From positions 62,001-126,000 of the forward strand of contig CADADE010000027.1 of NCBI GenBank assembly GCA_902786615.1: 64,000 nucleotides of DNA. The letters run 5' to 3'. A model generated the notes under the pieces. It saw only the letters and a list, made by a program, of their open reading frames with translations. It searched no databases and was not told the origin of the DNA. This stretch comes from Oscillospiraceae bacterium (lineage in GTDB: Bacteria; Bacillota_A; Clostridia; Oscillospirales; Oscillospiraceae). A program made the translations under genes and the position numbers. The stretch's first letter is position 1. Every line of letters starts with the position of its first letter. Of the stretch, positions 1 to 8,121 are shown one piece after another.

Positions 1-752
1 CAGGCTCACCACGTCTATATTGCCCTCTGACAAAATGATATATCCGCTTTTCGATTTTTTAGCCAGATTCAGGGCAAAAAGGTTCCGGCTTTTGTTGAAG
101 GTCAGGGTTTCGGGGCTGTTGAGGTACTTTGGCTCCCCGTCGCCGAGGATGCGGCCGGAAAAGCCGATGACGTTCCCGCGCACGTCGATGACCGGGAACA
201 TGAGGCGGTTTCGGAAAGCGTCGTAAAAGCCGCCATTTCTGCCGCGCTTGACAAGACCCGCGCCAAAGAGCTCGTTATCCGTGAAGCCCTTTTCATGCAT
301 GGCGTTTCGGAGGCTGTCCCAGGTATCGGGGGCCGCGCCGAGGCCGAAGTTTTTCACCATGGCGGGCGAGATGCCGCGCCGTTTTATGTAGTCCACCGCG
401 CCCCTGCCCGCCGGGGCGGAGAGCTGGGCATAGAACCAGCGGGCCGCCTCCTTGTTGACGGCGAGCATCCGGGCGCGTTTTCGCCCCTCGGCGCTGTCGG
501 TCTCCTCAGGCAGCTGCATCCCCGCGCGCTTGGCGAGAAAGGCGATGGCCTCCGGGTAGGAGAGGTTTTCGATCTCCATGATGAAGCTGATGACCCCGCC
601 GCCCTTGCCGCAGCCGAAGCAGTGGTAGATCTGCTTGTCCGGCGAGACGGAGAAGCCCCGCTGCGCTTGGAAAGGCGCACATAACCTGATACCACGTCCA
701 CGATGTCCGAGCGGTCCACCAGATCCTGTATGAACTTTTCCGGGATCGCCAT
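1..752 (-). pseudogene. dnaG: DNA primase DnaG, N-terminal part, frameshifted by an internal deletion
   Basis: DnaG makes RNA primers at the replication fork. Reading leftwards from the ATG at 752, the first 32 codons give a typical DnaG start (MAIPEKFIQDLVDRSDIVDV, then GYVRLSKRSG). The frame is then lost, and homology resumes from 654 in another frame with FSVSPDKQIYHCFGCGKGG, continuing open to the window edge (AWFYAQL..., EPKYLNSPETLT, SEGNIDVVSL). Compared with usual DnaG spacing, about 16 codons are missing at the junction near 655-657; I infer a deletion of 46 nt. The missing part holds the CPFH half of the CHC2 zinc-binding site. The 3' half lies beyond the window. dgt lies directly upstream. 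DnaG is essential, so either the sequence is wrong here or another copy exists. Family identity is certain; its disrupted status in the living cell is not. Confidence 0.85.
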
Positions 753-782
753 GGCGTCACTCCCCTTGTCAGCGCTGAATTC

Positions 783-909
783 AGCTCCCTTTGCGAAAGG
801 GAGCTGTCACCAGTGCTCACACTGGTGACTGAGGGATCGAACGGTCTGTACAAGCTCCGAATATCGATCCCTCCGGCCTTCGGCCACCTCCCTTTTTCCA
901 AAGGGAGGT
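783..909. repeat. Structured intergenic repeat, copy A
   Basis: This lies between dgt and dnaG. It starts with a perfect hairpin (agctccctt-tgcg-aagggagct), then a GTCACCAGTG/CACTGGTGAC stem, then tgactgagggatcg, a variable centre, cgatccctccggcc-ttc-ggcc, and ends with acctccctttttccaaagggaggt, another hairpin. The same order with a different centre occurs at 20550-20712 and 62152-62289. Function unknown; it may be a non-autonomous mobile repeat or an RNA-structured 3' end. Confidence 0.85.
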
Positions 910-922
910 ATATGCGTTTTCA

Positions 923-1927
923 TTATTTCACGGTCCACGCGAACGGGATGAACACTTCCCCGAATTTTTCCATGGCGTAGCCGTCGGTCATGCCGGAGAT
1001 ATAGTCCACCGCCGCGCGGCCCTTGCCCTCGCGCTCGGCGATGAGCTGCAGCTCGCGGGGCATTTTTTCGGGAAATTTCACATAATACTCATAGAGCTTT
1101 TCCATCACGCCCTGCACCTTGTTCTCCTCCCCCTTGGCGATGGGGTTGGTGTACACGTCGGAGAACATGTAGCGATGGAAGAAATCGAAAGTCTCCTGCA
1201 TGGGAGGCGACATTTTCAGCACCCCGTCGGCGCTGTTTTCAATGAGATCCGTGATGAGGGAATTGATGCGTTCGCTGTTGCGCTCCCCGCAGTCGCGTCG
1301 GATGCGCTCCGGTACGGCGTAGCTGCGGATGACCCCGGCGCGGATCGCGTCGTCCAGGTCGTGGTTTATGTATGCGATGCGGTCGCACAGACGCACGCAG
1401 GTGGCCTCGCGGGTATCGTCGGGCTTGCCGTAGGTGTGGTTCAGAATGCCGATGCGCGTCTCATAGCAGAGGTTGAGCCCCTGCCCGTCCCGCTCGAGCA
1501 CGTCCACCACGCGCAGGCTCTGCTCATAGTGCTTGAAGCCGCCGGGGTAAATGACGTTCAGCGCCCGCTCCCCCGCGTGGCCGAAGGGCGTGTGGCCGAG
1601 GTCGTGCCCCAGGCCGATGGCCTCCGCGAGATCCTCGTTCAGTCCCAGGGCGCGGGCGACAGTTCTGGCAAGGCGCGTGACCTCCAGCGTGTGGGTCAGG
1701 CGCGTGCGGTAGTGATCCCCCTCCGGGCGCAGGAAAACCTGGGTCTTGTGCTTGAGGCGGCGGAAGGATTTGGAGTGGGTGATGCGGTCAACGTCCCGCT
1801 GGAAGCAGGTGCGGATTTGGCACTCCTCCTCCGGGTGGAGCCGCCCGCGGCTCTCCGCCGCCAGCACCCCATAAGGGCCGACGATCAAACGCTCCAGCTT
1901 TTCTCTCTCTTCTCTCGGACAGGCCAT
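923..1927 (-). CDS. dgt: dGTP triphosphohydrolase-like HD-domain protein
   Basis: A 334-residue deoxyguanosinetriphosphate triphosphohydrolase family protein, expected to cleave dNTPs to deoxynucleosides and triphosphate in the cytoplasm. The N-terminal part shows the family signature around residues 45-75 (RDVDRITHSKSFRRLKHKTQ), followed by HYRTRLTHTLEV and GHDLGHTPFGH, which supply the HD-domain metal ligands. The length is typical of the short Gram-positive form. The ATG at 1927 has only a weak purine-rich stretch upstream. It precedes dnaG in the same direction with repeat copy A between them, an arrangement common in clostridia where dgt sits next to dnaG. dNTP specificity cannot be read from the sequence. 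Confidence 0.93.
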   Translation of the reverse strand: MACPREEREKLERLIVGPYGVLAAESRGRLHPEEECQIRTCFQRDVDRITHSKSFRRLKHKTQVFLRPEGDHYRTRLTHTLEVTRLARTVARALGLNEDLAEAIGLGHDLGHTPFGHAGERALNVIYPGGFKHYEQSLRVVDVLERDGQGLNLCYETRIGILNHTYGKPDDTREATCVRLCDRIAYINHDLDDAIRAGVIRSYAVPERIRRDCGERNSERINSLITDLIENSADGVLKMSPPMQETFDFFHRYMFSDVYTNPIAKGEENKVQGVMEKLYEYYVKFPEKMPRELQLIAEREGKGRAAVDYISGMTDGYAMEKFGEVFIPFAWTVK

Positions 1928-1950
1928 GCCGCCACCGCCTTTGAAAACGA

Positions 1951-1985
1951 TAAGAGTAAAGGAATTTTTCCTTCCCTTACTCTTA
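1951..1985 (-). terminator. Hairpin between yigZ and dgt
   Basis: TAAGAGTAA at 1951-1959 pairs with TTACTCTTA at 1977-1985, with partial pairing inside. On the minus strand it is followed by TCGTTTTC, a poor U-tract. It could end the hflX-yigZ transcript but is only moderately convincing. Confidence 0.4.
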
Positions 1986-2030
1986 TACGACGCAAATTCT
2001 TATTTCCCTTTATTTTTTTGAAAAAATTTT

Positions 2031-2657
2031 TTATTTCAGTGGGACGGCGCGGAAGCTCTCGCCCGTGACACGCACCTTGACGGCTCCGGCGCTCTGGTCG
2101 AAGATGCGCCCGGCAAAGGCTTCGCTCTGCTCCTCCGGCACCAGCACACGGAGCGTGACGCCCGCGCCGTACTCCACGTCCTCAACGACGCCGCCCGCGG
2201 CGGCGGCCTCCTGCTTCATGCGCTCAAGCTGGGCGTAGGAGCAGGGCAGCTCCGTCTCCACCCAGCGGCGCACGGCGGAAATGCCCGCCGCGTCCAGCGC
2301 GTCGGCGGTGCTCTTGGTATAGGCGCGCAGAAGCCCGCCCGTGCCGAGCAGCACGCCGCCGAAGTAGCGCGTCACGACGCAGACGGCGTTCGTCACCGAC
2401 TTCCGGCGCAGCACCTCCAGCATGGGGATACCGGCGCTGCCCTGGGGCTCGCCGTCGTCGCTGTAGCGCTCGGGGCCGTCCTTGATGCTGTAGCACCAGC
2501 AGTTGTGCCGGGCGTCATAGTATTTCTTTTTCATCTCGGCGATGAAGGCGCGGGCCTCGTCCTCGCTCTCGACCATGCGCACATGGCCGAGAAAGCGGGA
2601 GCGCTTTTCGGTGAACTCCGCCTCGCCTGGGCCGGTGGGGATATAATACTCGCTCAT
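2031..2657 (-). CDS. yigZ: YigZ/IMPACT family protein
   Basis: A 208-residue YigZ (UPF0029/IMPACT) family protein. The N-terminal IMPACT domain covers residues 15-125, with the conserved HNCWCYSI, ERYSDDGEPQGSAG and VTRYFGGVLLGTGGLLRAY segments; a short ferredoxin-like C-terminal domain follows. The bacterial role is uncertain; the eukaryotic relative acts on translational control through GCN1 binding, and E. coli YigZ structures suggest nucleic-acid binding. Its ATG overlaps the hflX stop codon by 4 nt (ATGA), so the two are probably translationally coupled. Length is typical. Confidence 0.92.
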   Translation of the reverse strand: MSEYYIPTGPGEAEFTEKRSRFLGHVRMVESEDEARAFIAEMKKKYYDARHNCWCYSIKDGPERYSDDGEPQGSAGIPMLEVLRRKSVTNAVCVVTRYFGGVLLGTGGLLRAYTKSTADALDAAGISAVRRWVETELPCSYAQLERMKQEAAAAGGVVEDVEYGAGVTLRVLVPEEQSEAFAGRIFDQSAGAVKVRVTGESFRAVPLK

Positions 2658-3952
2658 GTCTCCCAGTCCTCTTTGGGCTCCACATAGCCCGGGATATAGG
2701 CCTTGACCCTTCCGAAGAGCTCCGGCGGGACGATGGCCTCCACCTCAACGCCGTCCTCGGTGTATTCGCTTTTGAGTATCGCCGCCTCGCGGTTGAGGCT
2801 GTCCAGAAGCCCCGCGGCGGCATAGGGCAGCTTCAAGGTCACATGGCGCTTGCCGCGATCGAGCCGCGCCGAGAGAAGCTGCATGAGTTCCGCCGCCCCC
2901 TCCCCGCTTTTGGCGGAGATGCAGACCGTGTCCTCCCCGTGGGGCAGGATGCCGAAATAGGCGTCACACTTATTATAGACGCGGATGCAGGGCGTAGCCT
3001 CTGCGCCGAGCTGACGAATGAGCTCGTCCACCACGCGGGCCTGCTCCGGCCACTCGGGATTGGAGATGTCGATCACGTGCAGCAGCACGTCGGCATATTG
3101 CAGCTCCTCCAGGGTTGCCTTGAACGCCTCAATGAGATGTGTCGGGAGCTTGCGGATAAAGCCCACCGTGTCGGATAAAAGGATTTCCTGCGTCTCGTCG
3201 ATTTTCAATCGACGGGTGGTGGTGTCCAGGGTATCGAACAGGCGGTCGTTCGCCGGGATGTCCGAGCCTGTGAGGCAGTTTAAGAGCGTGGACTTGCCCG
3301 CGTTGGTGTAGCCCACGAGCGCCACGACGGGCATGGCGTTTTTCTCGCGCTTGCGGCGCTGGGTGCCGCGCACCTTGCGCACCTCGGCCAGCTCCTCCTC
3401 CAGCTTCTGGATCTTGCGGCGGATATGGCGGCGGTCGGTCTCCAGCTGTGTCTCGCCGGGGCCGCGCGTGCCGATGGGCGACGAGCCGCCCGAGGCCGTC
3501 TGCCGCACCAGATGGGTCCACATGCCGGTCAGGCGGGGCAGCAGATATTTATACTGCGCAAGCTCCACCTGCAATTGGCCCTCCCGCGTCCGGGCGCGCT
3601 GGGCAAAAATATCCAGGATGAGGCCGGAGCGGTCAAGCACCTTGACGCCCAGCTCCTCCGACAAAACGCGCATCTGGGAGGGCGAGAGCTCGTTGTCGAA
3701 GACGGCGAGGTCGCACTCGTTTGCCTCGATCAGCTCCTTGAGTTCCTTCACCTTGCCGTCGCCGAGAAAGCTCCTGGGCTCAGGCGTGGGGCGCGTCTGG
3801 ATCATCGCGGCGACGACCTCGCCCCCCGCGGTCTCCACCAGGGCGGCAAGCTCCTCCATGGTCACGTCGCTCGAGCGCTCATGCACGTCCATGCTGGCGG
3901 CGGACAGGCCCGCCAGCACCGCGCGTTCTTTTTTTGTTTCGATGTTGTTCAT
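2654..3952 (-). CDS. hflX: Ribosome-associated GTPase HflX
   Basis: A 432-residue HflX GTPase, which binds and splits stalled or hibernating 70S ribosomes. The N-terminal domain (about residues 25-190) contains DNELSPSQMRVL and the GSSPIGTRGPGETQLE signature; the G domain starts with the P-loop GYTNAGKS, followed by switch elements and DTVGFI; NKCD gives the guanine-specificity motif; a short C-terminal domain ends the protein. I chose the ATG at 3952 because GGAG stands about 9 nt upstream and homology begins there; the frame remains open further upstream without homology. It is coupled to yigZ downstream. Confidence 0.95.
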   Translation of the reverse strand: MNNIETKKERAVLAGLSAASMDVHERSSDVTMEELAALVETAGGEVVAAMIQTRPTPEPRSFLGDGKVKELKELIEANECDLAVFDNELSPSQMRVLSEELGVKVLDRSGLILDIFAQRARTREGQLQVELAQYKYLLPRLTGMWTHLVRQTASGGSSPIGTRGPGETQLETDRRHIRRKIQKLEEELAEVRKVRGTQRRKREKNAMPVVALVGYTNAGKSTLLNCLTGSDIPANDRLFDTLDTTTRRLKIDETQEILLSDTVGFIRKLPTHLIEAFKATLEELQYADVLLHVIDISNPEWPEQARVVDELIRQLGAEATPCIRVYNKCDAYFGILPHGEDTVCISAKSGEGAAELMQLLSARLDRGKRHVTLKLPYAAAGLLDSLNREAAILKSEYTEDGVEVEAIVPPELFGRVKAYIPGYVEPKEDWET

Positions 3953-3977
3953 AGGTTCTCCGTCGTATTTCGTTATC

Positions 3978-4183
3978 AGCCGGGGGAGTTCAGAGGGGCG
4001 CTCCCCTCTGATTTTTCGCCTCGCAGGGCGAAAAACAAACATAATCCGTATTTTGCGGGGGCGTGTACCTTGCAAAATACACTTCTCGCCCTGCAAGTGT
4101 GCGAGCGTCCCCCGCAAGCGAGTGCGCGCAGCAGGGTGCATCCTTTTTCAAATGAGAGAATGCCCACAGCATTCTCTCATTTG
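3978..4183. repeat. Mosaic of inverted repeats between the lipoprotein gene and hflX
   Basis: A roughly 200-nt non-coding stretch made almost wholly of short palindromes: CAGAGGGG/CCCCTCTG (3991-4010), TTTTTCGCC/GGCGAAAAA (4012-4035), GTATTTTGC/GCAAAATAC (4048-4080) and a perfect 15-bp stem with a 5-nt loop (4149-4163 with 4169-4183, arms CAAATGAGAGAATGC). The last hairpin lies just after the lipoprotein stop codon but is followed on that strand by A-rich sequence, not a U-tract, so it is not a standard terminator. I read it as an interspersed structured repeat; only one copy is in this window. Confidence 0.6.
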
Positions 4184-4186
4184 ACG

Positions 4187-5023
4187 CTATGCCGCTCCCT
4201 TTTCCCCAAAGACGGGCAGTCTGCTCGGCTCCGGGGTCACGATCTCGCTGCCGTCGCTGTAGCGCAGGAGATAGCAGGCCGCGGCGATAAACTCCTCATC
4301 GCTCATGTTGATGCCGCAGGTCAGCGTCAGCAGGATCTGCCGCTGGGGGACGAAGGCGGGGTCTTCCGCCAGCATGCGGCGGGAATCGGCAAAGTAGGAG
4401 CTGGGGGTGAGCTTGAGGATCTGCGCGACGCGCTGCTCCTCCACCTTCGCCAGCACAAAGTCCTTGAGATAGTAGGTGGACATCTGCAGGCGCGCGCCCT
4501 GGGGCATCATGAGATGGGGATAGAGCCCGTTATAGATTTCCTGTGCCTGCTCCAGCGAGCAGAGCTCCGCCATGACATAGAGGCCCTCGTCCTCCTTCCC
4601 GCTCTTGGGAAGGTACTGAAACTCGATATAGGAATGCTCGGCAAGCTGTCCGTTACCGTCCAGCAGGACATCGTGCGCGGTCTTTTTGAGGTTCAGCTTT
4701 TCATAGCCGGCATAGCTCTCCCCGAAGACGGTGGAGGGCAGGAAGTTATAGGGGAAAAGCGCCTTGCACTGCTTGTGGGTATAGTTTTCCTGCACGCTGT
4801 CCGGGGCGGCGCCGGGGTTGTTCATTAAAAGAAGCGCGGCCTCGTTCCAGACATAGCGTTCGGGGCTGCCGCCGCCGAAGGACGGGGCCGGCGTGGGAAC
4901 CGGCGTGGGCTTGGAGTCCACCGCGGGCATCTGCCAGGGCTCGAGCGGCTCCTCCTTCCGGCAGGCGGTCAGCAGCGGGCACAGCAGGCAGATTGCCAGC
5001 AGCAGCGCAGTCATTCTTTTCAT
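4187..5023 (-). CDS. Putative lipoprotein of unknown function
   Basis: A 278-residue predicted lipoprotein. Residues 1-21 form a lipoprotein signal peptide with lipobox LLTAC, so Cys21 would be lipidated and the protein tethered outside the membrane. A Pro/Thr-rich linker follows (PTPVPTPAP, about residues 39-48), then a globular domain I do not recognise. The ATG at 5023 is preceded by GGGGAGG at good spacing. It is transcribed alone towards hflX, with the inverted-repeat mosaic between. No function can be assigned. Confidence 0.8.
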   Translation of the reverse strand: MKRMTALLLAICLLCPLLTACRKEEPLEPWQMPAVDSKPTPVPTPAPSFGGGSPERYVWNEAALLLMNNPGAAPDSVQENYTHKQCKALFPYNFLPSTVFGESYAGYEKLNLKKTAHDVLLDGNGQLAEHSYIEFQYLPKSGKEDEGLYVMAELCSLEQAQEIYNGLYPHLMMPQGARLQMSTYYLKDFVLAKVEEQRVAQILKLTPSSYFADSRRMLAEDPAFVPQRQILLTLTCGINMSDEEFIAAACYLLRYSDGSEIVTPEPSRLPVFGEKGAA

Positions 5024-5109
5024 GTTCCGTCCTCCCCTCCGGGCTTGTTTTCTGAAAGAAGATTATACCTTATTTTCTCGTATTTGCCAAGGGCGGCGCC
5101 GCACAAAAG

Positions 5110-5385
5110 CTAAAACCAGCGGCTCTGCCGTTTTCTGCGCATGAAGTTGCCCTTGACCTCCACGAGGATGATGTCGCTGCCCACGCGGACGATGTCCTTC
5201 CAGGGCAGGATATAGTCCTCCTCCCTGCCGAGAAGGCCGAAAAAGCGCGGTCTGCCCGGCGTGACCAGGGAGCGGATGCAGCCCTCGCGGTCATCAAACT
5301 CCAGATCGCAGACATAGCCCAGGCGGAAGCCCGTGTGAATGTCGATGATCTCCTTGTAGCGCAGCTCGGAATAATAGCTCATCAT
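5110..5385 (-). CDS. PRC-barrel protein, YlmC/YmxH family
   Basis: A 91-residue PRC-barrel protein of the YlmC/YmxH type found in endospore-forming Firmicutes. The features are SELRYKEIIDIHTGFRLGYV, a middle GRPRFFGLLGREEDYILPW and the closing strand IVRVGSDIILVEV. These proteins are linked to sporulation, but their biochemical role is unknown. A GTG at 5391 lies too close to GGGGG to be a good start; the ATG at 5385 (followed at once by a second ATG) has better spacing. It is a single-gene unit between a lipoprotein gene and an EamA transporter gene. Confidence 0.85.
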   Translation of the reverse strand: MMSYYSELRYKEIIDIHTGFRLGYVCDLEFDDREGCIRSLVTPGRPRFFGLLGREEDYILPWKDIVRVGSDIILVEVKGNFMRRKRQSRWF

Positions 5386-5424
5386 GCTCACCCCCGCTCT
5401 ATCCTATTCCCGGGGGATTTTGTC

Positions 5425-6333
5425 CTATTCCGCCGCTTTTGTCCTTCGTCTTCCCGGCGCGGGAAGCTGTACGAGGACGATGGCCGCAAACATGATCGCG
5501 CTGCCGAGAAGCTCCCTGGCACTCATGCGCTCATGCAGAAGCAGTGCGCCCGCCAGCGCCGCGAACACGGATTCCAGGCTCATGAGAAGCGAGGCCACGG
5601 TGGGGTCGGTCATGCGCTGGGCCACCATCTGGAGCGTATAGCCCACGCCGCCGGACACGAGGCCGCAGTAGGCAATGGGGAGCGCTGCGGCTTTGATCTT
5701 ATCCCAGCTCGGCTCCTCGACCAGAAGGGCGATGACGCCGGAAATCAGCGCCACCGTGATAAACTGTACCGCGGAGAGCTGAACCGGATCGGCCCTGCGG
5801 GAGAAGTAGTCGCAGCAGAGGATATGTCCGCTGAATAGGACGGCGCAGACGCACACCAGCGCGTCGCCCCTGGTAAGGCGCAGATCCTCCGTCACGCAGA
5901 GAAGATACATGCCCACGAGGCCGATGGCAATGGCGACCCACACATGCAGGGAACTGCGCTTTTTGAAGAGCAGCCAGTTCAATACCGGCACCAGCAGGAT
6001 ATAGAGGGCGGTGAGAAAGCCCGCCTTGCCCGCCGTGGTGGTGACGATGCCGAACTGCTGGAAAAGACTCGCCACGCCGAGGAAGAGCCCGCAGCAGATC
6101 CCGCCGGGCACGGCGCTTTTGAAGTCCCGCGCTGTCCTGGCCGCTGCGCTTCCCCTGCGCCCGAGCAGGAGGGAGACAAGCCCCGTCGCCAGCGCCGCAA
6201 GGCTCATGCGCGAGGCCGTGAAGGTGGCAGGCTCGATGCTCTCCATGCCGACCCGCTGAAACACAAAAGCCGTGCCCCAGATCATGGCTGTGAGCAGCAG
6301 GAGAATATTGCCAAGCATTTTCTCGTTTTTCAT
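5425..6333 (-). CDS. EamA (DMT superfamily) transporter
   Basis: A 302-residue inner-membrane protein of the drug/metabolite transporter superfamily. It has two EamA repeats of about five helices each: the first begins ILLLLTAMIWGTAFVFQRVG, the second DALVCVCAVLFSGHILCCDY. The C-terminal GYTLQMVAQRMTDPTVASLL and MSLESVFAALAGALLL segments are typical. The substrate cannot be predicted. I chose the ATG at 6333 with AAAGGTG upstream; the longer open frame above it is non-homologous. It is transcribed away from the polyphosphate kinase gene, with back-to-back promoters between. Confidence 0.9.
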   Translation of the reverse strand: MKNEKMLGNILLLLTAMIWGTAFVFQRVGMESIEPATFTASRMSLAALATGLVSLLLGRRGSAAARTARDFKSAVPGGICCGLFLGVASLFQQFGIVTTTAGKAGFLTALYILLVPVLNWLLFKKRSSLHVWVAIAIGLVGMYLLCVTEDLRLTRGDALVCVCAVLFSGHILCCDYFSRRADPVQLSAVQFITVALISGVIALLVEEPSWDKIKAAALPIAYCGLVSGGVGYTLQMVAQRMTDPTVASLLMSLESVFAALAGALLLHERMSARELLGSAIMFAAIVLVQLPAPGRRRTKAAE

Positions 6334-6376
6334 TCCGATCACACCTTTAAAAAGAAACTGCTGTTGAATTGGGGAC

Positions 6377-6405
6377 AGTATAAAGCGAAATTTTTCCCGC
6401 GGCAA
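6377..6405 (-). promoter_or_regulatory. Sigma-A promoter for the EamA gene
   Basis: On the minus strand TTGCCG is separated by 17 nt from TATACT, about 40 nt upstream of the EamA start codon. Confidence 0.6.
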
Positions 6406-6430
6406 GTGTGGAAAATGCACAACTCTCTTG

Positions 6431-6459
6431 TTGACTTCGTCCCCTCCTTAGCGTAAAAT
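6431..6459 (+). promoter_or_regulatory. Sigma-A promoter for pap-rok
   Basis: TTGACT, 17-nt spacer, TAAAAT, about 50 nt upstream of the pap start codon. Confidence 0.7.
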
Positions 6460-6512
6460 AACTACTATGAATATTAAAAGCTTATCGGAACCCCCAATCT
6501 TCACATAAAGGA

Positions 6513-8078
6513 ATGAGTAGCATCATGAAAAAGGAAGAGAAAGAAGCCAAAAAAGCAGAAAAGAAAGCCGCGAAGGAGAAGCAGGCCGTAAAGGACGAAG
6601 CACAGGACGCAAAGCAGGACGAGAAGAAGGCCGAGCGCAGCAAGATCAAAGCGGAGATCAAGGAGATGCGCGCCCGCCTCGCCGGTCTGCAGCAGACGAT
6701 CCGGGAGAAGGGCCTGCCCATTATCGTGCTGGTGGAGGGCTGGGCCGCCGCCGGCAAGGGCAGCCTCATCAACGAGCTCATCAGCGAGATCGACCCCAGA
6801 AACTACAACGTCACCTCCCCGGTGATCACCCCGGAGGCGGAGAGCCGCTATCCCTTCCTCTATCCCTACGCCAAGGCCATCCCCGAAAACGGCAAGATCA
6901 TGTTCTATGACTCCGGCTGGATGGAGGACTGCGTGCGCAAGATCCTGCGCCGGGAAATCACGAAGGACGAATACAAGGACCGCGTGCGCGCCGTGACGGA
7001 ATTTGAGCGCCAGCTCCGGGACGGCGGCTATCTGGTCCTGAAGCTCTTCCTGGATATCAGCGAGGACGAACAGCGCGAGCGCCTTTCCGCCCTGCGCGAG
7101 AGCTTTGAGACCGCCTGGCGCGTGACGGATGACGACCTGTGGCAGCTGAGGGAGCACAAGGCCTTCCAGCAGCAGTACGAGGCCTTCATGGAGAAGACCG
7201 ACAATCCCATCCCCTGGCACGTGCTGGACGGCAGCAAGCGCACCCACGCCGCGCGCGACGCGCTGAAGCTCCTGCTGGGGCTGGTCGACAAGGCCCTCGG
7301 CAGGGAGCGCTATGTGGGCAAGCCCTTCGAGGAAAAATTCCCCCTGCTCGACATGCCGAAGCTTAAGGATGTGGACCTCTCCCCCGCCCTCACGGACGAG
7401 GAATACGACAAGGAGCTCAAAAAGCTGCAAAAGCGCCTTGCCGAGCTGCACAACGTCATCTACCTCAAGAAGATCCCGGTCATCCTCTGCTATGAGGGCT
7501 GGGACGCTGCGGGCAAGGGCGGCAATATCCGCCGCATCGCGCGCCCGCTGGATCCGCGCGGCTTTGACGTGATGCCCATCGCCTCCCCGGAGCCGCATGA
7601 GAAGAACCGTCAGTATCTCTGGCGCTTCTGGACGCGTCTGCCGCGCAGCGGTCACGTCTGCATCTTCGACCGCACCTGGTACGGCCGCGTCATGGTGGAG
7701 CGGCTGGAGGGCTTCTGTGAGGAGGACGACTGGAAGCGCGCCTACAACGAGATCAATGAGTTTGAGCGCATGCTCACCGACTGGGGCGCTGTGGTTCTCA
7801 AGTTCTGGATACACGTTGACCAGGACACCCAGCTCCAGCGCTTCAACGACCGTCAGAATACCCCGGAGAAGGCCTGGAAGCTGACCGAGGAGGACTGGCG
7901 CAACCGTGAGAAGTGGCCTCAGTATGAGGAGGCCATCGACGAGATGCTGCAGAAGACCAGCACGAAAAACGCCCCCTGGTTCATCATCGAATCCAACGAC
8001 AAGAAATATGCCCGCATCAAGGCCCTGCGCATTGTGGTCAAGGCGCTGGAAAAGGCCTGCAGAGAGCGGCTTGTCTGA
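6513..8078 (+). CDS. pap: Polyphosphate:AMP phosphotransferase (two-domain PPK2)
   Basis: A 521-residue protein with two tandem PPK2 domains, the architecture of class II PPK2 enzymes that transfer phosphate from polyphosphate to AMP. Residues 1-45 are a Lys/Glu-rich coiled-coil-like extension. Domain 1 has a P-loop GWAAAGKG near residue 75 and MFYDSGWMEDCV; domain 2 has YEGWDAAGKGG near residue 328, then RPLDPRGFDV and IFDRTWYGRVMVERLEGF. AAAGGA stands directly against the ATG at 6513, so translation may instead start at the in-frame ATG at 6525. The ROK kinase gene follows 43 nt downstream, suggesting a shared transcript. The AMP activity is inferred from architecture. Confidence 0.92.
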   Translation: MSSIMKKEEKEAKKAEKKAAKEKQAVKDEAQDAKQDEKKAERSKIKAEIKEMRARLAGLQQTIREKGLPIIVLVEGWAAAGKGSLINELISEIDPRNYNVTSPVITPEAESRYPFLYPYAKAIPENGKIMFYDSGWMEDCVRKILRREITKDEYKDRVRAVTEFERQLRDGGYLVLKLFLDISEDEQRERLSALRESFETAWRVTDDDLWQLREHKAFQQQYEAFMEKTDNPIPWHVLDGSKRTHAARDALKLLLGLVDKALGRERYVGKPFEEKFPLLDMPKLKDVDLSPALTDEEYDKELKKLQKRLAELHNVIYLKKIPVILCYEGWDAAGKGGNIRRIARPLDPRGFDVMPIASPEPHEKNRQYLWRFWTRLPRSGHVCIFDRTWYGRVMVERLEGFCEEDDWKRAYNEINEFERMLTDWGAVVLKFWIHVDQDTQLQRFNDRQNTPEKAWKLTEEDWRNREKWPQYEEAIDEMLQKTSTKNAPWFIIESNDKKYARIKALRIVVKALEKACRERLV

Positions 8079-8121
8079 GACGCGGCAATGCATTTAAGAA
8101 CAACATTTGGGAGGAAAAGCC

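Noticed and set aside
4149..4183. The 15-bp hairpin as an intrinsic terminator of the lipoprotein gene
   Set aside because: On the gene's strand it is followed by AAAAAGG, not a U-tract; kept as part of a repeat element instead.
6501..8093. A long minus-strand open frame antisense to pap
   Set aside because: Composition effect of the GC-rich coding strand; no RBS, no recognisable domain, and pap is certain.
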